From the NCBI GenBank assembly GCA_036873755.1, contig JAVTVY010017512.1, positions 1 to 64,000 of the forward strand: a DNA stretch of 64,000 nucleotides, in the 5' to 3' direction. Positions 23,270-34,850 of the stretch are shown piece after piece. The position numbers were made by a program, and so were the translations under genes. This DNA comes from Hanleya hanleyi. Its lineage: Eukaryota; Mollusca; Polyplacophora; Lepidopleurida; Hanleyidae. Every line of letters begins with the position of its first letter. Within the stretch, counting starts at the first letter, position 1. The notes beneath the pieces are model-generated. The model had not been told where the DNA came from. It was given only the letters and a program-made list of their open reading frames with translations, and ran no database searches.

Positions 23270-23810
23270 TCACTGTGCGCATGTGCATTGGGCAGGAGCG
23301 CTGGGGTGGACGTTTTGGGGTCTAGGTGGGCCCCTATTGGTCCGATGGGGTCGAGTGAGGCACCAATGTGAAGCTCTCGTGAGGGAGCATCCGACTGGAT
23401 GGGCACGACCTGGAATTGACGTCATCCCGCGCATGAGCAGTAGAAAAAGGGGCATGGGAAGGGACGTTTTGGGGCCGAGGTGGGCCCCTAATGATCCGAA
23501 TGGGTCGTTGGAGGTGTCATAGTGAAGCTCTCCTCCAGGGCGATCACGTCATGGGTGGAAGCGTGTAAAATTAGGATTTTTCCCGAAAATATAAAAATCG
23601 GAACATGGACTTTACCCCTAAAATAGGAAAACCAGGTCTAGAGGGGCTAATATGTAATGTGTATGTAAAATTAGGACTGGATATGAACCTATAAAAAGCG
23701 GAACACGAACCTTACGCCTAAACCATGGGGAATCATCCATGGAAGTGGGTATGGTGGCATCTGCAGGGTGGTATGTAAAATTAGGATTTGTCCCGAAAAT
23801 ATAAAAAGCA
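23270..23810 (-). repeat. Interspersed repeat, partner of 1655-2165
   Basis: Reverse-orientation copy of the 1655-2165 family, including CTGGGGTGGACGTTTTGGGG and GGACTTTACCCCTAAAATAG blocks, several of them repeated internally (AAATTAGGATTT units at about 23568, 23666 and 23777). Confidence 0.6.
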
Positions 23811-23940
23811 TGGGATATATATCTAAAAACTTTCACCGCCCATCGTGTTCTAGGTGGTGAGACGGAAAAAAAAAAGATCCCACAGCCCATACTGCCCTCT
23901 GGTAGATATACATGTAGGAGGATATTTTCAACCTTGCTTT

Positions 23941-24020
23941 ATAGGATATGACTCGTGGTGTAGTGGATAACTTGTCTGCTTCTGGAGAGAGCAACCCGGG
24001 TTTGAGTCCCGCTGGAACCC
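23941..24020 (+). mobile_element. tRNA-derived SINE head (right arm copy)
   Basis: TGGTGTAGTGGATAACTTG fits a pol III box A and GGGTTTGAGTCCC a box B. The ends do not form an acceptor stem, so this is tRNA-derived repeat sequence rather than a tRNA gene. Confidence 0.55.
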
Positions 24021-24934
24021 TTTCCCTTCTCCCAATGTATGGCTATGACGAGGGTTCCCCACTTGCCATTTAGGCTGGGCATACTGCTGGCGATATTGTC
24101 GGGAACCCTGCTTCATGCATTCCATGGATGCTTTGACATTAAATGTTTATTGGCCCTTATATTCTCCCGGAGATGACCGAACATTGCCGAAGATTCCCGG
24201 ACATTGCCGAAGATTTCCGGAAATTGCCGGAGAATCTTCCCCCGCGTATCTGAAGTGTCGGGACTACTCTCTCCGCGGAACCGGAAGCATCATCGCAGAG
24301 GACCGCATCACCGCGGAGGAATACATGCCCAGGGGTCCTTTCCGGTCACGTGACGGAACCATAGCGGCCTGGACCTCTACGACCACGTGATCTCCACGTG
24401 ACCTCATCAAAAGTAGGTCAATGCGACCTCAGATGGCCTTATACTACTACTGTCATTCCCTTATTATACAAACTCGATCGGTGATCGGAGAGATTTTCTT
24501 CCGCATTTTGTATAGTCTGCAGTTTGCAGTAATCCTTTGGGGTCCCTGAAATAAAACTTCCTGAGTCAAGGGTAGTATAATTTCTGTGAAATTTGACAGT
24601 TTGTTTTGCACATTTTGAGGATTATTTTAACACTGAAACACATGGGATTTGACAGGACAGCCTGTTACCACGATCTCCACATGCAATATTAACTCTCCAA
24701 TAAACGAGTAAGTGTGGAAATTGATCATTTTTTGTTGAAAATCACTAAAAGGTCACTAGTGCCACCCCACGCCCCGTCTCGAAGTATCTGCTGATCATGA
24801 TAACCGAAACCACTCGAATTAAATATTCTAATTAAATAGAACGTTTAACTGACTGAACTGGGGTAACAGAATCGGCGAATGCACAAAGAGTACTCCTCCC
24901 TTGTCCATACGAGGTTATCTTCTATTCGTTTCAT

Positions 24935-25372
24935 TCAATGGGGTGTTCAACCCCTCCGTAATATTATATCCCCTTCTAAATTTCGTAAGCGAGACTAGTT
25001 TTCAGAGAATAGTCCGCTGTAAGCCGGATCTTTTGAAGGCAAGAGGCAATTTTATGCGAGTCCGTTCAATGGAACGTTCAATAGTGCCATTTTCGCCATA
25101 CTAACTGTTTGGAGCGGGTAGCCCGATTTGCTTTTAATTCGCGTCAATACAAATTATCGGTTATTAGTTTGTTTTTTGTTTTTTTTTTGGTGGAATTTCG
25201 AAGTCTTCATTTGATATATACTAACAGCTTTAACAGTATCAAATGGCAATTTAATATTTAATGAAAAACAGGACCAGCTCTTCCGCAGAATTACAGCAGA
25301 CTATTCTCTGAAAAAATACTGTAGTCTCGCTTACGAAATTTAGAGGGATTGAACACCCCATTGAAAACGATG
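24935..25372. repeat. Inverted repeat, arms of about 85 bp
   Basis: AATGGGGTGTTCAA...CTAAATTTCGTAAGCGAGAC...CAGAGAATAGTC at 24935-25023 is repeated as reverse complement at 25291-25372. Probably a decayed foldback MITE. No clear target duplication. Confidence 0.7.
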
Positions 25373-25479
25373 TCCATACTACGCTGTACTCGCTATATTG
25401 TTTAATGCTGACAACTATGATCATTACCTCCATGATGAATGGCATATAGAATGACATTTCGGCGAATGCACAATGTATT

Positions 25480-26238
25480 CGGTCCTATCGTACAACCAAA
25501 CGAACCAGTAAGATAAATACGGTATCATTAAGATATGGCACAATTTATGCAAGATTTCAACAATGCCGACCGATAAATCTTCGGGTATAATTGAACAATA
25601 AATGATCTCTCTGTAAATCGCAAATTTTGCCCCAATACATAAAACATTAAGACAAGGCAAAATTATTGGACTTGAACGCTATTTTTATTTATTTATTTAT
25701 TTTTTAATTCCTTAATTAAATGATCAACACGTCCACACATAAACATGGCAATGTACACAAAGCGTGTAAGGCACAGCGCGTGAGCACTACAAATACATTA
25801 ACATATCAGTACACCCTAAGGTTGACAAGCTGAAGACCCAATCGGTGATCCCCATTTATGCATCATCATCCACACTGAAGTTATCTGGCAACATTCACCG
25901 TCAATAAATATCTATATTTCAGACGAGACAATGGTAGTTTTATAAATACAGGCATTTCTGACCGTCACTACAGAAAACAAATCGAATTTTTGAGAACACT
26001 TCTGATCGCTCGTTTGCGATGGAAAATGTATCCGTACAGACAATACACAGTTCGACATACATTTGGTAATGCGGAAAATATTTTCTGGAGATATGAAATT
26101 TTGGTTGATTTTTTTACAGAATCACTGAACGTGGACAAAACGGTACCCTTAAAGGCAGATTTCGGTCTCGCACATCTGTGTATTGCAGACAAATTAATCT
26201 ATTGGGAAGTCCTCTTCATATAACAGGACCGTTAATCT
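25480..26238. other. No gene recognised
   Basis: AT-rich spacer between two inverted-repeat elements. Overlapping open frames on both strands at about 25970-26220 lack any recognisable domain. Confidence 0.5.
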
Positions 26239-26763
26239 CAGACAGCGGGGGGAACTATAGCTAAGATTCATAGCGTCTCCCTTCCCTCAACGCTATGCCG
26301 ACGACAAATACATTTCCCTGGTGGTAACTCGAACATCTCCATGGCGCACTTATTATTAACTTTGCACCCTATTGAACCTTCATTAACTTGAGAAAATGGG
26401 CCGCCATGAATAAAAATACAGAAATGACAGACTAAATGGCCCGTCGTCGGTCATATATTAATTACAGACGTTAAAATTATCCCTATGGAGCCTCAAAATC
26501 ACCTGAAATCGAGGGTCAAGAAGATGGGCATTTCCGTCATAATAGACCCCGTGTATAGGCCTATATACAGGGGATGATGATCACAACATCGATTATGGTA
26601 TTCTTATTCATGGCGGCATATTTTCTCAAGTTAACGAAGGTCCAATAGGGCGCAAATGTAATAATAAGTGTGCCATGGAGATGTTCGAGCTACCACCAGG
26701 GAAATGTATTTGTCATCGGCATATAGCGTTGAGGGAAGGGAGACACTATATGAATCTTAGCTA
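26239..26763. mobile_element. Foldback MITE, arms of about 175 bp
   Basis: TAGCTAAGATTCATA...CCCTTCCCTCAACGCTAT...TCTCCATGGCGCACTTATTA...GGGCCGCCATGAATA at 26239-26415 reappears inverted at 26605-26763. The loop is about 190 bp. Arms are slightly diverged and the target duplication is unclear. Confidence 0.75.
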
Positions 26764-26779
26764 GGGGAACCATGGTCCG

Positions 26780-28611
26780 ACAGCAGTCAAACAAGAGATT
26801 GACACCTGTCATACAGGATAGATGTGATTGAATCTTGGTCAAACAATTTGACCCATCGTAATGCACTACATAGTTTTCTTCTGGCAAAAGCACTATGCTT
26901 TCCTAATCGTACAATGGATTTCAGGAAAATTCAGGTTGCCGCACTCCTTTTTAAACGGACATTCTCGGTGGTCAGAAGATGTCCGGTATCTTTGCCATAT
27001 TCTGATCAAATTTGATACATGCGACGTTAAACCTTAATTCTCTCTCTCTCTCTCTCTCTCAAATTTGATACACCCATATCTTATTGAAGATATCTTTCAT
27101 AATCTAGTGACATTAGCCTTCCTATTGTGCGACAAGTTATATGGTGCGAATATCCAGACCGAACAAAATTGTGATCATTCTTCAATATTTTGCAGGTTGC
27201 AAGGTGTGGTACCATCATTTGACAGGCTTATTTTTAAACAATAAATCGCTCATCTTCATGAGATAACATACAAATTTTACAAACCCCCCCCCCCAACATT
27301 TTCTCATTGGTTTTCAATATGAAAGCCCCAAGCATACAAATGTCACTTATATATCACACATATAATTTTTCACTCGCTCATTTGCTCAAAATAAAATGAA
27401 TTTCTATTTACAGCACAGTATGACCTCTTTCACGCAAAAATATTAATATTCACAAACATATTTTCACAATATTTTGAGCAATAATTGTAACTAATTGTTA
27501 ACAGAAAATTCCCTGCACATAGTATACTGATAATTCATAATACGGCTATGCGAAATGTGCAACAGGGCGAGACAGACTGTAGAATATAAATTACCTTCCT
27601 TAAACAAAACGTGAAGAAATCTACAAGATATAGGTTATCTCCCTTTGACCAGGAACATTTTCCAGAAGAATGAAATGGTAAATCATTTGCCAGTTTCTCT
27701 CGGTTTTAAAAAATACACGAACATGTACCTTAGGCAAAACAGGGGTTCTTAATATTGTATCTTAAGTCTTATTGGGGGGGGGGGGGGACAGTTTTATCCT
27801 CTTTCGCTGGAAGAAAGACTTGAACTAGCTATCAATCAGTTCTGGCAATACATATACATGTACAAACAGCTACATGAAATAACCAAACTTCATCAATTTG
27901 ATTCGCAAAAATAATCATGCGATACAATGTAATACCACATTCCAAAATAAACTTAAACAATTTGATATATAAATTTTTAAAAATCTGAAGAAAGAAACAA
28001 AATCTAATATCAAATTTGAATTTTCCGCCAAAACAGTCAGTAGCATGGATGTGAAAAAATCCATCCTTGATGAATTACAAGGATTGAAATAAACAACTGA
28101 TATTTGGCTTCTGACACTTTAAATTTGACTGCATCCCAATCACATATTACTTCTCCAAGAGTGGAATAAGATTATAAGCACAGAAACAAACATCAAGAGT
28201 TGAATTCTCCAATTTTTCATTGCCGTAATATATACTAAGCGAGTCTGTTATTTTTTCAAGATAAAATTAATTGGGGGGTGTTATACGATGATGCGAGGAG
28301 TAAATAATTTTCTTACAAATAATGAAACCTTGAATCAATAATAATGAGACGAAATCATCAAAATGTTATGAAAAAGTAGAATAATTTCCTTCAATTTTCT
28401 TCATTAAAGAGCATCAGCCAACAATTTTCTTACCAGGATGTGAGTGAACGGCAAGTTCATTTTTCGTACTTTTTGTTCACAGTTTTCTTATTTCAAGACA
28501 AAATATTATCCATTCAAGATTTCATTTTCTAAGAAAATGAATGCTTCCAGTGCATGAGCTAATTAGCCAGATATATGTAGAATATAATATAAGCAATGTA
28601 ACCTACATGTA
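26780..28611. other. Unique AT-rich DNA with simple repeats
   Basis: Contains a (TC)n run at about 27040-27060 next to a truncated minus-strand SINE piece (27013-27060), a C-run at about 27285-27296 and a G-run at about 27774-27788. No exon recognised. Confidence 0.6.
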
Positions 28612-28613
28612 TA

Positions 28614-28788
28614 CAGTGAACTTGTGAATACCGACAACTGGGTAAGCCGACCAACCTCCAAATACCAGCATTATCCATGCTCTCAACACTTAAATTGAAA
28701 ATATTTTGAACCTTCATAAACCAGAACCCTGTCAAAGCGGACACTAGAATCTGGTCCCAAGCATGGTTGGTTTACACAGATTTCACTG
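28614..28788 (-). mobile_element. pogo/Tigger-like MITE (copy 1)
   Basis: Ends CAGTGAACTTGTG / CACAGATTTCACTG, flanked by TA on both sides (28612-28613, 28789-28790). The interior (AACCTTCATAAACCAGAACC, CTGTCAAAGCGGACACTA) is shared with 47503-47680 and, in the other orientation, with about 45360-45500 and 53620-53710. TA duplication and CAGTGAAACC-like ends suggest Tc1/mariner-pogo; inference. Confidence 0.7.
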
Positions 28789-28794
28789 TATAAG

Positions 28795-29981
28795 CAAATA
28801 CTGATAACATCATCCTTTACCACATTGACGCACACATTTCTCACTATTCATAGCCATGCTTTCAGCCGGAGGTCAGAGTTGCTATTTTAATGAATTTTAC
28901 CTGAGTTGTTAGATTTAAGGATGTCCGCTAGTGGTAAATCAAAGTAATTAACTTATTAAATAGTGTGTGTTGCTGCATTCATAATTGCGTAATATGAGAA
29001 AAAAACACAGAAAAAAATATAAGTTGGTGTGCATTTTTTAGCTGCAGGCAACATTAAGTGGACTGACCCATGCTCAATTTGATGACCCAGAAATCATAGA
29101 GAATATTCCTAGTTTTGAAGCATATTCATGAAAAATTAATATAAATAGTATTTAACTTTTTCTTATATTCTAACTGTTTGGGAGTGTTGCAAACTCTAGA
29201 TATGCTTTAATTAATCATACTGCAGACGAGCTAACAGAAAGTGAGATGAGAAATGGTATCTGCACTGAACAATAAAGCAGGACCACGAATGATGAGACGA
29301 GTTAGTGTGGGTTAGACATGCAAGAAGACAAAATGATGAACCATGAGAAGATAATCGAACATGGCTCACTCTAATAGTTTATATGCACTGACATGCAGAC
29401 TTGTGCACTCTGAGGCCAATAATTTACATGTATAGAACTATACAAACATTAAAAACTCTTCAGCAATATCATATATATATATCTATATACACAGTATACA
29501 CAGCACTAAGTATCGTATTTATATTCATCCTTCACTCGATTCATTTACTCCTCCTTTCGCACATGCCAAGCAATATTATCATACTGTCTTTGTACAGGTC
29601 TCTTTTTATATAGGCACATCATTTCATTTGCATCTAGTAAGTTGAACTAGTTTTGCTCCATTTCCTCTCTCCTATTGTGTTACCTCCTATTCCGCTGCCA
29701 CTCTCTCCAGTCGAGGAACCGCTTTGTTTAGAATTCCAACAAGGGAGCTAACCCTGTATGGCATTCCCACAAGGGAACTAACCGCACATGCAATTTTTGA
29801 TCAGCCTTGAACTGAGGCTCAATGGTCTCTCCAGTTTCAATACAATTCTGCACTTCCTCATATGGATATTTAACCCCAACTCACAGGTATTCTTTTTTTT
29901 TTTTCGTTCTAAGCAGCCTCAAACTCAAGGGAGCTAACTCTTGCCCAACAGTCTCTAAAATGAAAACATCTACAGTTGATA
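28795..29981 (-). other. 3' flank / probable 3' UTR of BAMBI
   Basis: Downstream of the BAMBI stop on the minus strand. AT-rich with a poly-T tract at about 29888. No unambiguous polyadenylation signal could be chosen, so the transcript end is not marked. Confidence 0.4.
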
Positions 29982-30418
29982 TCATGCCTGTATAAAGAGT
30001 TTTGATTCGCTGCCTGACGATGAACGTTCACTGTCTGTACATCGATTCATTTTGGGCACTGCCCTTTTGGGGTCCATGTGGCAATGCGGGTGCAATGTTG
30101 ACACGTGGGTGTGATATGGATAATGGTCATAGTATGTGTTTCTTCGCTTCAGAAGATACATAGCAAATATAATGAGGGCGAGCAGCACACACACCCCCGC
30201 TAAAGGGACTGCGATGTATATAGGGTTGATCGTTCTGTGGCCATTGCCTCCGTTTGGGTTCCGCGACACAGGCAACGGTGGCTGCAAGCTGTCTGAACAT
30301 TTGGTTGTGGAATCTTTGCGAGGTGGAATCTTTGGTCCAGTCTCATGTATGGGCTCCATGTCTATCAATGGTGGTGGAGGTTTTCTCCGCCCTGTTTCAT
30401 TCTTCATACGATTCATCC
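29982..30418 (-). CDS. BAMBI: BAMBI-like TGF-beta pseudoreceptor, terminal exon (linker, transmembrane segment, short tail)
   Basis: Last coding exon of a BAMBI (BMP and activin membrane-bound inhibitor) homologue. BAMBI resembles a type I TGF-beta receptor but lacks the kinase, and in vertebrates it dampens BMP/activin signalling at the plasma membrane. Seen: a good acceptor (polypyrimidine then CAG) at 30419-30421 and two bases completing a Gly codon with the upstream exon. There follow a Pro/Lys-rich linker with one N-E-T glycosylation sequon, a single hydrophobic span (IAVPLAGVCVLLALIIFAMY), a basic stop-transfer (LLKRRN), a Tyr/His-rich stretch and a Ser-rich end (SERSSSGSESKLF) before the stop. 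The IAVP-[IL]-AG start of the membrane span matches vertebrate BAMBI. No kinase follows, as expected. With the 33415-33696 exon it gives about 239 residues; adding a signal peptide brings it close to the ~260 of vertebrate BAMBI. Family assignment is from memory of the family, not a search. Confidence 0.85.
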
Positions 30419-30601
30419 CTGAAATGGTTTTAAAAAAATGCAATGAAGCTAATATCTTGCGCAGCTTGCGCAGTACATAAGAGCTATTGAAACAATATTT
30501 GGTCAAGTTTACATTCTGGTAGTGATAGAAGGTTGATTGAGTTATTACAGCATTCACCATTTTGATATGGTAATCCCTCTTGATTATTCAATCACACTAT
30601 A

Positions 30602-30960
30602 CACTCTCAGAAATATTCAGGGAATAATCCTGAATAGATCAGGCTGCACATCCACAAATCAATTTCAGGGATTTTACCTGAAATCCAGGGATAATTTCCT
30701 GAATTTCAGAAAAAAGATCCCTGAATGAGAGGATTTTCCCTAAAATTCAGGCAAATTTACCACCCTGATTATTAAGTTCCCGACCCTATCCTGGTACATA
30801 AAATCCCTAAAATTCAAGTAATATAGATTTAATTCATGGATGATATACCATACGTGAATTTCCATAAATTATCCCTGGATTTCAGGTAAAATCCCTGAAA
30901 TTAAGTTGTGATGTGCAGCCTGATCTATTCAGGATTATTCCCTGAATATTTCTGAGAGTG
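30602..30960. mobile_element. Palindromic MITE, CACTCTC ends, TA duplication (word ATTTCAGGGA)
   Basis: Left end CACTCTCAGAAATATTCAGG and its exact complement at the right end, with long arms (CTGAATAGATCAGGCTGCAC shared inverted). TA on both sides (30600-30601, 30961-30962). The interior repeats ATTTCAGGGA / TCCCTGAAAT in both orientations. 359 bp, lying in a BAMBI intron. Non-coding. Confidence 0.88.
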
Positions 30961-31705
30961 TATTATAATACAATCAACCCCAATAACTTTGATCACTCTC
31001 TCTAACATAATTAAAATAACTAGATAATGGGTTATTTGCAGGAATTTGGACCATTTTATGAACTTCCTGTTCTAATAAATTTGATTTTGGTGAGAAATTT
31101 CAATTCCTGTGGTTTAATTTTAGGAGAATTACCGTAATATCCAACATGGAAAATATTAAATTAAGTTATATGTGCTTAGCAATCATTTAATTACTAAACA
31201 GCTTTACAGCAAACCTTGTTGGATATTTTAGCTCATTTCTTTTTCTGAAATCAGTTTCATATATAATATTTGACAGCTTTTCAAAATTACAAATTGTAGA
31301 TGATTTTTTTTAATTATGTTAAAAATTTGGACATTAGAAATCGAAAACTAAAGCAAGCCTTTCTAAAATTATTTCCCTTGAAACTCAAAAGGAAAAATCA
31401 AAATCACTAACTGAAAGAGATCTTGTCATTGTAACATTTATTTCAACATTTTACTGCATCAAACTTTATATTCCCCCCTTATTGCCAAGATATTGAATTT
31501 CAAACATGTTATGCCTTGGTTCCAATTTGGTAAGCAAATGAGCTTTGATGTCACACTGTGGATAACGTCAGTTATTCTCTTGTATAAGACTTAGTATTTT
31601 ATCTTTTTGATTTTTTTTTTTGTTTCCTGGCAACTTTTAAGACCAAGCTTTGTTTTTCAGGTACATCAATAGTTGGAATGATTTCAACGAATTATGATTT
31701 GCATA

Positions 31706-31905
31706 CTCTCTAAAACAATTGAGTGAAATTTCACAAAGTAAGAATGGAAATTCATCCCACTCAACCACTCGAGTGAAAACTTTCACTCAAGATGAGTGAC
31801 ATTCACTCAATTTGATTGAGTTCAGATTGAGTGGAATCAACTTCACTCAACTTGAGTGTGTTATCAACTCAAACTTGTGTGAAATTTGAGTGAATCGCAG
31901 TGCTT
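31706..31905. mobile_element. Palindromic MITE, TTGAGTGAA-word family (copy 1)
   Basis: Begins TACTCTCTAAAACAATTGAG. The interior is TTGAGTGAA / TTCACTCAA words in both orientations. The right end is diverged or truncated. Confidence 0.7.
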
Positions 31906-32948
31906 AACCATATGTTATTTCCCAGGAGAGTACAGTGCCAGGCTCTCTACTAAGTAGGCCTGTGAAATGAACCCCAGCTATAGAAATCCTTTAAATGCCC
32001 ATGTTCAGTGTATCAATAGTATTTGAGGGTCAAATGGTAGGCCACTTTAACTCTCTTATAATGAAGATATTATTATTGCATATTATATAGTGCAAGTTTT
32101 AAAGAGACCACACCTACAGACATGGCTATGATTGAATCAGAAATTTCGTATACTCCAATACAATGGGATATGACTTTTCGTGACTTTCTTCTCGTAAGAA
32201 TGGCAGATAGACTTTTAGGGTTCCATTTAATCGAAATATGTTGTTTCAATTATGTACCCTTCTGAATCATAAATATATCAATTGGTTCCAAACAAACTGC
32301 AACATTGTTCTCATGTATCGTTTAATTGTATCCAATTGTACAAACTCACTGTATCAAAATGGTAACATTTTCCACTATGCGTTCTTCTTGAATATATTCT
32401 TTGCTGCATACTGTAACATTATTTCAACTAAGTATCAGGCAAAGCTTAGATTGATACTATTTTGGAAAAATTTGATTGGCAACATTGTTTCCAGTACATT
32501 TATAACCTGAAACAGAGTATATCAGTCTCCAGCTTCAAAATGCCAACAAGTAAGTAGATTACCTTTGTGAAGTTGGTCGGCAGTTAGCGGTGAGCAGTTA
32601 GCTATTCGAAGGGGAATGATTATTTTCAGTAAACAATATAATTTTTTTGATAGAACAAGAATAGAAATCCAGTGTTGAAATGTGAAATTAATGAAATGAT
32701 AAAAGAACAGATAATCTATCTATTCAATTTCACCTATCTTGGAGGGTGATTGGTCAAATTTAATTCCAATACTCTCAGATCAGAAAATTTTGAAGTGATT
32801 GTCTCGAATGTGAATGCTTCGAGAAGAAAAAGCCATGGAATTTCATAATTGTCCAGTGTTACAGCCCCCAAGCTCGACCAATAAATCGCATCGCATCACA
32901 TGATGTCTATAGAAGTAAAAATTTACAAAGGGTGCACAATGTTTAGTA

Positions 32949-33176
32949 CCCGCTAAAGTAATTATACTGAAAATTCAGAGCAATAGACTGAAAATAGTGA
33001 CCAATCTATTCCATCTGTTAGATTGAAAATTCCAATCTAGTAGATTCAATTTCCCATTTACAAGAGATTCATTTCATCGTTTTCAATCTATTAGATTGAA
33101 TATATTCAATTCGATTAAAGATTGTTCACTAATTTCAATCTGATAGATTGAATTTCAATCTAATTATTTTAGGGAG
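32949..33176. mobile_element. Palindromic MITE, AATCTATTAGATT-word family
   Basis: Ends CCCGCTAAAGTAATTA and, inverted, CTCCCTAAAATAATTA, with TA on both sides. The interior repeats CAATCTA-type words facing each other (TTCAATCTATTAGATTGAA). 228 bp. Confidence 0.75.
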
Positions 33177-33269
33177 TATCAAGTTCCTCGATAGTTAATA
33201 TTCTTAATCAGGCTTCCATTCATTAATGAATCATTCATTGAAGATACTTCACTTCACCAATGGATATGT

Positions 33270-33395
33270 ACCAGTTTTAATGTAATTGATTGGTCAATTG
33301 AAATTTTTAAAGATAAATCTGGTATTTTCATTGGTCATTAGAGAAAATTGAAAGAATTTCCAGCCAATCATAGAAAATCTATGAAGGTCCACTGA
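33270..33395. repeat. Direct repeat of about 115 bp, left of BAMBI ectodomain exon
   Basis: TTGATTGGTCAATTGAAATT...TCTGGTATTTTCATTGG...AGCCAATCATAGAAAATCTA matches 35600-35715 in the same orientation. It starts about 20 bp beyond the exon's donor site. Confidence 0.7.
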
Positions 33396-33414
33396 ACTGT
33401 TCCCATGCACTCAC

Positions 33415-33696
33415 CTTCTTTAAGATAAGCTGGAATTGTGGGTAGGACATCTTGGTTACAGAAGTCTTTCCCCTCACAGCAGAAGAGAATCGGCCATGGA
33501 GCATGAGCCCACAACTTCTGGGGTCTACGATTCTCACAAAGCAGAGGCGTACTCTCATCTATACACCCCCGGACAATAGACTCCCTGTCATCGTCGATGC
33601 CCGATGATGCCAGGTACTGGACATAACAAATATGATTGGTCGAACAGGAGAACTTCAATTCCCGCTTGCACTCTTCAGTTGAGCACACACATTGCA
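33415..33696 (-). CDS. BAMBI: BAMBI-like TGF-beta pseudoreceptor, ectodomain exon
   Basis: Internal exon encoding the extracellular three-finger-type domain of the BAMBI homologue. Seen: acceptor TTTTCTTTTCACAG ends at 33697 and a consensus donor (AAG then GTGAGT) follows 33415. Both ends are phase 1, so it splices in frame to 30418. The product starts with a Cys-x-Cys pair, has about ten cysteines, and ends with the hallmark of TGF-beta receptor ectodomains, a Cys-Cys pair followed five residues later by Cys-Asn (CCEGKDFCN). The first complete codon is the second of the exon; the first codon is N-TG, so one base comes from an exon further upstream. That exon should carry the signal peptide and was not identified in the window. 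Reading through the donor reaches a stop after a few non-conserved codons, which supports the splice site. Confidence 0.87.
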
Positions 33697-33799
33697 CTGT
33701 GAAAAGAAAAATGAGACCGAATTGAGCTAATTAAACTAAGAATTTAGGCAATATTTAATTGATTAATATGAGATCAAACTATTTTACATGTAACTAGTA

Positions 33800-34850
33800 A
33801 ATAATCTATTGCTTTAATTGCCAGCTGTAAATGAGTGAATTGGGTCAGTATATTAAATGTAAACAAGTGAATTGGATCAGCAATTATTAGCTGCAAATGA
33901 GTGAATTGAGCCAGCAAATTATCTATAAATGGATTTATTGGGTCAGTATATTAGCCATATATGACTGAATTGGTTCAGTAAATTAGCTGTATATGCAGTG
34001 AATTGGGTCAGCATAAATAATAGCTGTAAATGAGTTAATAAGGACTGAATATTAGCTGTAAATAAATCTATTCAACCAGCACATCAGCTGTAGACGAACA
34101 TCCTCGCGAGCCAGTGTATCGATTGATCTGTTGGGATCGATACACTGGCTTGGTTAGTTACCCATACGAGTTCTGGATATAAATAGATCAAGGGGTTATT
34201 TCCCCTGAATCAACCCAATCAGTGAACGCGCTAAGCTAGTTGATTAGGCCAATACGCTGCAAGGTATGAGATGTGACAGGTTTCAATTTCATCGCCGGCC
34301 AAACTGCTTTGATGTCAAGCGGAAATCGACATCGAAAGTCAAAGCAAAAACCGCAGGCTGGGGATACCGACATGTAAATTTAAAACAAGCGCGGGGAATG
34401 AAATTTACGAGATGTATAATAGAGGCGTCGACTCAAGAACTCATTCGAATCACCAAAAATGTCCAGGTAAACCCTCTGTGAGGATTTAGGATTTACCTGG
34501 ACTTGTGAAGATATAGACAAATGAATAGGGTTAATATATAGTAGCTATAAGTATATGATTGCATTGAGTCAGCGTATCAGCTGTACACAAGTGAGTTGGT
34601 CATAAAACATGTAAACGGAGTCGGTATATTAGCTGTAAATGAATTGATTTTGTCAGCAAGAGTGAACTTTCGTCAGCATAAATATTAACTTTTCAGTGAA
34701 TTGTGTCCGCATATTAGCTGCAAATAGTGATAAATTGATTGGGTCAGCATATTAACCCATAAAGGGAAGGGAATTTCAAATTGTAAACAATTAAATTTGG
34801 ACACCATATTAGCTGTAAATTATGAGTAAATTAGTCCTGCATATGATCAT
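33800..34850. repeat. Degenerate ~45-bp tandem repeat with an insertion
   Basis: Units of the type TTAGCTGTAAATGAGTGAATTGGGTCAGCATA run from 33800 to about 34090 and resume at about 34550. The intervening ~460 bp is different DNA with two hairpins: GCCAGTGTATCGAT/ATCGATACACTGGC at about 34111-34152, and GTCCAGGTAAA/TTTACCTGGAC at about 34460-34502. Confidence 0.7.

Larger units (their letters stand above)
22045..24443. repeat. Large inverted repeat, arms of about 0.6 kb
   Basis: The left arm (22045-22606 plus 23184-23240) and right arm (23838-24443) are diverged reverse complements. Shared blocks include AGTATAAGGCCATCTG, GAGGTCACGTGGAGATCACG, CTCCGCGGTGATGCGGTCCT and CAGTATGCCCAGCCTAAATG. 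The left arm is interrupted at about 22607-23183 by DNA absent from the right arm. The centre carries the repeat shared with 1655-2165. Confidence 0.8.
30419..33414 (-). other. BAMBI intron between ectodomain and membrane exons
   Basis: A 2,996-bp phase-1 intron. It contains three palindromic MITE-like elements (30602-30960, about 31706-31905, 32949-33176) and one copy of a ~115-bp direct repeat (33270-33395) whose partner lies on the other side of the ectodomain exon. I see no other exon-like reading frame in it. An exon of fewer than about 20 codons could be missed by eye. Confidence 0.75.

Noticed and set aside
23941..24020. tRNA gene
   Set aside because: Box A and B are present but no acceptor or anticodon stem can be drawn, and a second copy sits in an inverted repeat; it is a tRNA-derived repeat.
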